Shown: piece by piece, positions 13,176 to 16,770 of the stretch
Position numbering within the stretch: the stretch's first letter is position 1
Layout of the letters: every line of letters starts with the position of its first letter
Source of the DNA: Candidatus Dadabacteria bacterium UBA1144
GTDB taxonomy: Bacteria > Desulfobacterota_D > UBA1144
Assembly: GCA_905181755.1 (NCBI GenBank)
Contig: CAJIYY010000052.1
Location: 1-16,770 of the forward strand
Length of the DNA stretch: 16,770 nt
Direction of reading: 5' to 3'
Position numbers and translations under genes: made by a program
The notes under the pieces: model-generated
Database searches by the model: none
Told to the model about the DNA's origin: nothing
What the model saw: only the letters and a program-made list of their open reading frames with translations

Positions 13176-14352
13176 AGGTTTCAAGGGGTTAAGATACAAT
13201 AATGAAAAAATCGATGATATAAGCAAAGTTATTGCCCCTCCTTACGATGTAATAAACGAAGATCAACAAAATCTGCTCTACTCTCTTCATGAAAATAATA
13301 TTATAAAAGTTGATTTAAACAGAACCGAAGGTGATGGTAAATATGAAGAAGCTAAAATTACATTCAACAAATGGATCAATGATCAAATCTTAATTGAAGA
13401 AGATAAGGAAAGTGTATATCCCTACCACCAAGAATTTACTTTCAAAGGAAAAAAGTATGAAAGGATCGGGATTATTGCCATAGTGAAGTTGTCTGAATTT
13501 GCTGACAAAGTTATTCTTCCTCACGAAGAGACTTTCAGCGGACCAAAGGCTGATAGACTAAAGTTATTGAATTCATGTAAAACAAACATTAGTCCAATAT
13601 TCGGTGTCTATGATAATTCTGACAATAAGATAGAAAAGTTAATTAAGGATTTTATAACTTCCACTGCTCCAATAATAGAGGCAAAATCCTTAGATGGGAT
13701 AGCAAACAAAATGTGGAAAATCAGTAATCAAGATATCATTTCTCAAATCTCATCTTTCTTTGAATCAAAGGAAATACTAATTGCTGATGGACATCATAGA
13801 TATGAAACATCACTAAATTATCAAGAAGAGAACAAGTCAGATGAAGCAAGTTATGTAATGTTTTATTTAACGGGCACAATTCAAGACGGTCTACTCATCA
13901 ATCCTACACATAGGATCCTTAATGGGACCACAGATTCACTTAAAATTACAGAAAGTATTCTAGAGAATTTTCACACTGAAGAATGGAATAATGAAATGAA
14001 CGAAGACTTCTTGCTTCCTTATGAATTCTTTTATATAGATGAAAAAAATAATTCAAAATTTAAGTGTAAAATTAAAGATGATGATCTAGAAAAATTCTAT
14101 TCAATGAGCGTCTTTGCTGTTCAAGAAAAAATAATAGATTTATTTAAATCAGAATATTCGAGTGTTGGTCATTTTAAAAGTTTAGAAGACGCAAAATCAA
14201 CAATTAGCTCTAGCTCTATTGGCTTAATTCTACCAAAATTTATACCTTCCGATATAATGAAGGTTGTTTTAAATAATGACAAAATGCCCCAAAAATCAAC
14301 ATATTTTTACCCTAAAATTGCTACCGGATTATTATTCAATAAATTATATTAG
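13162..14352 (+). CDS. DUF1015 family protein
   Basis: 396 residues, biochemical role unknown. The DUF1015 signature is clear: KGFKGLRYNNEKIDDISKVI followed by APPYDVI (25-31), a VYPYHQEFTFKG strand region (~84-95), ILPHEETFSGPKADRLKLL (117-135), and EILIADGHHRYETSLNY (near 203-219), the most conserved family motif. His and Asp/Glu residues in HEET and DGHHRY suggest a metal or phosphate site, which is inference. ATG 13162 has AGAGGA (13148-13153) 8 bp upstream, inside the end of the Sua5 gene, giving a 14-bp overlap and implying one transcript. The gene ends 21 bp before lepA. Similar proteins occur in many anaerobic and deltaproteobacterial genomes. Confidence 0.88.
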   Translation: MAKVKGFKGLRYNNEKIDDISKVIAPPYDVINEDQQNLLYSLHENNIIKVDLNRTEGDGKYEEAKITFNKWINDQILIEEDKESVYPYHQEFTFKGKKYERIGIIAIVKLSEFADKVILPHEETFSGPKADRLKLLNSCKTNISPIFGVYDNSDNKIEKLIKDFITSTAPIIEAKSLDGIANKMWKISNQDIISQISSFFESKEILIADGHHRYETSLNYQEENKSDEASYVMFYLTGTIQDGLLINPTHRILNGTTDSLKITESILENFHTEEWNNEMNEDFLLPYEFFYIDEKNNSKFKCKIKDDDLEKFYSMSVFAVQEKIIDLFKSEYSSVGHFKSLEDAKSTISSSSIGLILPKFIPSDIMKVVLNNDKMPQKSTYFYPKIATGLLFNKLY

Positions 14353-14358
14353 ATGATT

Positions 14359-14364
14359 TATAAT
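14359..14364 (+). promoter_or_regulatory. -10 box directly before lepA
   Basis: A perfect TATAAT lies in the 21-bp gap between the DUF1015 stop and the lepA ATG, ending 9 nt before the ATG. The predicted start is 0-3 nt before the codon, and no SD is present. The best -35-like hexamer is poor (TTCAAT, 14335-14340, 18-bp spacer). Confidence 0.45.
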
Positions 14365-14373
14365 CAAATATAG

Positions 14374-16173
14374 ATGAACAAAAAAAATATAAGAAATTTT
14401 AGTATTATTGCGCATATAGATCATGGTAAGTCTACCCTTGCTGATCGAATTCTAGAACTTACTAACACTGTAACAAAAAGAGATATGACAAACCAGTTCC
14501 TGGACAATATGGACATAGAAAGAGAGAGAGGAATTACGATTAAGTCTCAGTCTGTAAGAATAAATTACAAAGACAAAGAAGGTGTTGAGTTTGTTTTTAA
14601 TCTGATTGATACGCCAGGACACGTGGACTTCAGCTATGAGGTATCTAGAAGCCTAATGGCATGCGAAGGTGTTCTTTTAGTTGTAGATGCAACGCAAGGA
14701 GTTGAAGCCCAAACTCTTGCTCATGCCTTTCTTGCCGCAGATATGGGACTAGAGATAATACCTATAGTAAACAAAATAGATCTCCCATCTTCAGATCCTC
14801 AAAAAGTTTGTGAAGAGATAGAAAGTACTATTGGGATTGATTGTAGCAACGCAGTTCTTGTGAGTGCAAAAACAGGTGAAGGAGTTCTAGGAATAATAGA
14901 CGAGGTTATCAAGAGAGTGCCAGCTCCAAAAGCTGATACTTCTGACGAGTTTAAGGCACTAATAATTGACAGCTGGTTTGATACATATCTTGGAGTTGTG
15001 CTCCTTGTTAGAGTCTTCAGCGGAACCGTAAAAGTTGGAGACAAAGTTAAGCTTATGGCTACTGAGAGATCTTATGAGACTAGAAATTTAGGAATTTTTA
15101 GTCCTAAATCTAAAAACGTAAAAACACTTAGCTCTGGCGAGGTGGGGTTTATAACGGCCTCCATTAAAGAGCTAGGGGACGCAAAAGTTGGGGACACTGT
15201 GACGCTCTCAGAAAAACCTGCGGCAAAGGCCCTAAAAGGCTTTAAGCACATTAAACCTATGGTCTTCTGCGGTCTATATCCTATTGACTCAAATTTCTTC
15301 GAACAATTGAAAGAGGCACTCGAAAAAATTAGCCTAAATGATGCATCAATAAATTATGAAGCTGAAAATTCTGCTGCTTTGGGTTTTGGTTTTAGATGCG
15401 GATTTCTTGGTTTATTGCATATGGAAATAATTAAAGAGCGACTTGAAAGAGAGTTTAATTTATCTCTTATAGCAACATCGCCTACTGTAGTTTATGAGGT
15501 TGATAAGACAAATGGAAAAGTAGTAAGAGTAGACAACCCTAAGAATCTCCCAAACCTAAGTGAAGTAGATAAAATACGTGAGCCTTTTGTCTTGATAAGT
15601 CTTCATTCACCAAAAAGTTTCCTTGGTAGATTATTAGACTTATGCGAATCAAGACGAGGTATACAAAAGAATATAAACTTTATTTCCGAAGAAAGACTTA
15701 TTCTTGAATATGAAATACCTTTATCTGAGATGATTTATGACTTTTACAATAAAGTTAAATCAATAACAAAAGGTTACTGCTCTATGGATTATGAACCCAC
15801 AGATCTAAAAGAGTCTGATTTAGTTAAGCTTGATATACTAATAAATGGAGAGATAGTTGATGCTCTTTCGTTAATTACTCACAGATCCAACTCTTACTAC
15901 AGAGGAAGGGACATAGTAGAACAACTTAAAGAGATAATCCCAAGGCAATTATTTGAAGTAAGAATTCAAGCCGCTATTGGGGCCAAGGTGATAGCAAGTG
16001 AAACCGTAAAGGCCTTAAGAAAAGATGTAACTGCTAAGTGTTATGGTGGAGATGTGTCCAGAAAAAGAAAGCTACTTGATAAACAAAAAGAAGGTAAAAA
16101 AAGAATGAAAAATGTTGGCAGTGTTGAAATACCTCAAGAGGCTTTTATGGCCGTCCTAACAAGTAAAGAATAA
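14374..16173 (+). CDS. lepA: Elongation factor 4 (LepA), ribosomal back-translocase GTPase
   Basis: Translational GTPase related to EF-G that acts on stalled or misassembled ribosomes. 599 residues, the usual LepA length. G-domain motifs: G1 AHIDHGKST (13-21), switch I ERERGITIKSQ (49-59), G3 DTPGHVDF (79-86, with catalytic His83), G4 NKID (133-136) and G5 SAK (164-166). The LepA-specific parts follow: ALGFGFRCGFLGLLHMEI, the YEPTDLKESDLVKLDILING segment, and the C-terminal domain with AKCYGGDVSRKRKLLDKQKE and KKRMKNVGSVEIPQEAF. No lepB follows. The start at 14374 aligns with the usual LepA N-terminus and has no SD; the preceding TATAAT suggests its own leaderless transcript. Confidence 0.98.
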   Translation: MNKKNIRNFSIIAHIDHGKSTLADRILELTNTVTKRDMTNQFLDNMDIERERGITIKSQSVRINYKDKEGVEFVFNLIDTPGHVDFSYEVSRSLMACEGVLLVVDATQGVEAQTLAHAFLAADMGLEIIPIVNKIDLPSSDPQKVCEEIESTIGIDCSNAVLVSAKTGEGVLGIIDEVIKRVPAPKADTSDEFKALIIDSWFDTYLGVVLLVRVFSGTVKVGDKVKLMATERSYETRNLGIFSPKSKNVKTLSSGEVGFITASIKELGDAKVGDTVTLSEKPAAKALKGFKHIKPMVFCGLYPIDSNFFEQLKEALEKISLNDASINYEAENSAALGFGFRCGFLGLLHMEIIKERLEREFNLSLIATSPTVVYEVDKTNGKVVRVDNPKNLPNLSEVDKIREPFVLISLHSPKSFLGRLLDLCESRRGIQKNINFISEERLILEYEIPLSEMIYDFYNKVKSITKGYCSMDYEPTDLKESDLVKLDILINGEIVDALSLITHRSNSYYRGRDIVEQLKEIIPRQLFEVRIQAAIGAKVIASETVKALRKDVTAKCYGGDVSRKRKLLDKQKEGKKRMKNVGSVEIPQEAFMAVLTSKE

Positions 16174-16222
16174 CTAGAGATAGAGTCAACATGTTATATA
16201 TAGATTTTTTTTAGTCTTACAA

Positions 16223-16231
16223 TGATATAAT
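16223..16231 (+). promoter_or_regulatory. Extended -10 promoter before the 16238 gene
   Basis: TGATATAAT is a perfect extended -10 (TGn-TATAAT) ending 6 nt before ATG 16238, with no SD between. The transcription start would fall at the start codon. A T8 tract (16205-16212) lies upstream, but I see no stable hairpin there, so the lepA terminator is unclear. Confidence 0.55.
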
Positions 16232-16237
16232 TGTTCC

Positions 16238-16537
16238 ATGTATATAATAGTTATAGCAGCTCTTGTTTTAGTACTTGGCTATATCTTGAGTCAGAATAGG
16301 ATCTGGAGAAAATGTACTCAGTGTCATATTAGTGCCAGGGATTTTTTTGATCGGAATCCCCATTGGATAATGTCAAATGGCCCGCCTTCTAAGTCCCACA
16401 AAGGACCTTTTACATTCTATTCCCTTGATTGGAAGGACGAAAAGACACAAAATAAAATTGAAGTTTATTATATCGGTGATCAAAATGAATTTAAAGGAGC
16501 ACTCGAGCACTTAGATAGTATGCTATTTCCTTGTTAA
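16238..16537 (+). CDS. Small membrane-anchored protein, unknown function
   Basis: 99 residues, not recognised. One N-terminal transmembrane helix (residues 2-19, IIVIAALVLVLGYIL) is followed by a basic turn (NRIWRKC) and a soluble part of about 75 residues. A CTQC pair (26-29) sits just after the helix, and a third Cys is the last residue, so metal or disulfide chemistry is possible. The soluble part has a strand-rich look (GPFTFYSLDW, KIEVYYIGD) and ends in a short helix. It lies 64 bp after lepA with its own extended -10 and no SD. The next gene starts 1 bp after its stop, so the two probably form one operon. Confidence 0.7.
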   Translation: MYIIVIAALVLVLGYILSQNRIWRKCTQCHISARDFFDRNPHWIMSNGPPSKSHKGPFTFYSLDWKDEKTQNKIEVYYIGDQNEFKGALEHLDSMLFPC

Positions 16538-16538
16538 T

Positions 16539-16770
16539 ATGAGTAATAAAAAATACATTACTGCTTTAATTAAAGGAGGAATGGATCCTAATATGGCAGC
16601 TTCTATCGCCAATCAATATAATATTGAATTTCTTAATGATACTCCAGAAGAAGTCTTTAAACTTAAAAATGCTGATATTTCCAATGTCTGCATTAATGAC
16701 ATAATTGATATTTTAGGCCGACTTTATAAAAATCATTCATATGAATTAGAATACATAGCTACCAGTCTAT
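16539..16770 (+). CDS. Unknown protein, 5' part (runs off the window)
   Basis: An ATG at 16539, one base after the previous stop, opens a frame that stays open to the right edge (77 complete codons). It begins MSNKKYITALIKGGMDPNMA and continues with a predominantly helical, soluble-looking sequence (FLNDTPEEVFKLKNADISNV, then DIIDILGRLYKNHSYELEYI). No family is recognised. The tight junction and shared strand suggest co-expression with the 16238 gene. No SD is evident. Its end and full length cannot be seen. Confidence 0.6.
   Translation, partial: MSNKKYITALIKGGMDPNMAASIANQYNIEFLNDTPEEVFKLKNADISNVCINDIIDILGRLYKNHSYELEYIATSL

Noticed and set aside
16174..16237. Intrinsic terminator after lepA
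   Set aside because: There is a T8 tract (16205-16212), but the preceding sequence forms no convincing stem.
1..16770. Mobile element, CRISPR array, tRNA genes or a defence island
   Set aside because: No transposase or integrase, no regularly spaced repeats and no tRNA cloverleaf were seen; most genes are housekeeping or transport.

Overview
This is an AT-rich window (about one third G+C by eye) from a free-living bacterium. Gene density is high, most starts are ATG, some genes have clear Shine-Dalgarno (SD) sites, and two promoters fit the sigma-54 consensus exactly. The gene content (EtfAB, an acyl-CoA synthetase, two Amt ammonium transporters, a PurE with an AGWAAHLPG-type loop, DUF1015 and DUF3891 proteins) suits a deltaproteobacterium-like or uncultured marine lineage such as SAR324 or Dadabacteria. 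That placement is a guess. I see no tRNA, rRNA, CRISPR array, transposase or phage gene.

Layout. 2-1816 (+): the end of dnaX, then ybaB/ebfC and recR, the classical replication/recombination cluster. 1888-3712 (+): etfB-etfA with its own sigma-70-type promoter, ending at a strong hairpin shared with the convergent murI. 3756-5897 (-): radA followed by murI. 5898-6440: a structured element ending in a T-tract, a palindrome, and a two-gene cassette (zinc-ribbon microprotein and a 4-OT-like tautomerase) on +. 6445-9542 (-): an Amt-like remnant and two intact Amt genes, each intact gene with its own sigma-54 promoter and intrinsic terminator. 9643-11277 (+): an AMP-forming acyl-CoA synthetase, divergent from amt and overlapping the convergent DUF3891 gene (11266-12003, -). 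12058-16173 (+): purE, a Sua5/TsaC protein, a DUF1015 gene and lepA. 16238-16770 (+): two unrecognised genes, the second cut by the window edge.

How it fits together. EtfAB would take electrons from acyl-CoA dehydrogenases, and the acyl-CoA synthetase would feed the same beta-oxidation chemistry, although no dehydrogenase lies here. The two Amt proteins with -24/-12 promoters indicate nitrogen-starvation control through an NtrC-type activator encoded elsewhere. No glnK (PII) gene accompanies them. LepA and Sua5/TsaC serve translation; RecR, RadA and DnaX serve replication and repair.

The most interesting signals are: (1) an A10 tract in dnaX exactly between the ATPase/domain III part and the tau tail, with stops close behind it in both other frames, suggesting a gamma/tau slippage site; (2) a perfect 15-bp inverted repeat wrapped around one sigma-54 promoter, which also makes a near-consensus divergent -24/-12 site; (3) several genes whose -10 box lies only 6-9 nt before the start codon with no SD, suggesting leaderless mRNAs; (4) a terminator-like structured RNA with no gene in front of it; (5) a decayed reading frame with an Amt-like C-terminus beside the Amt pair.
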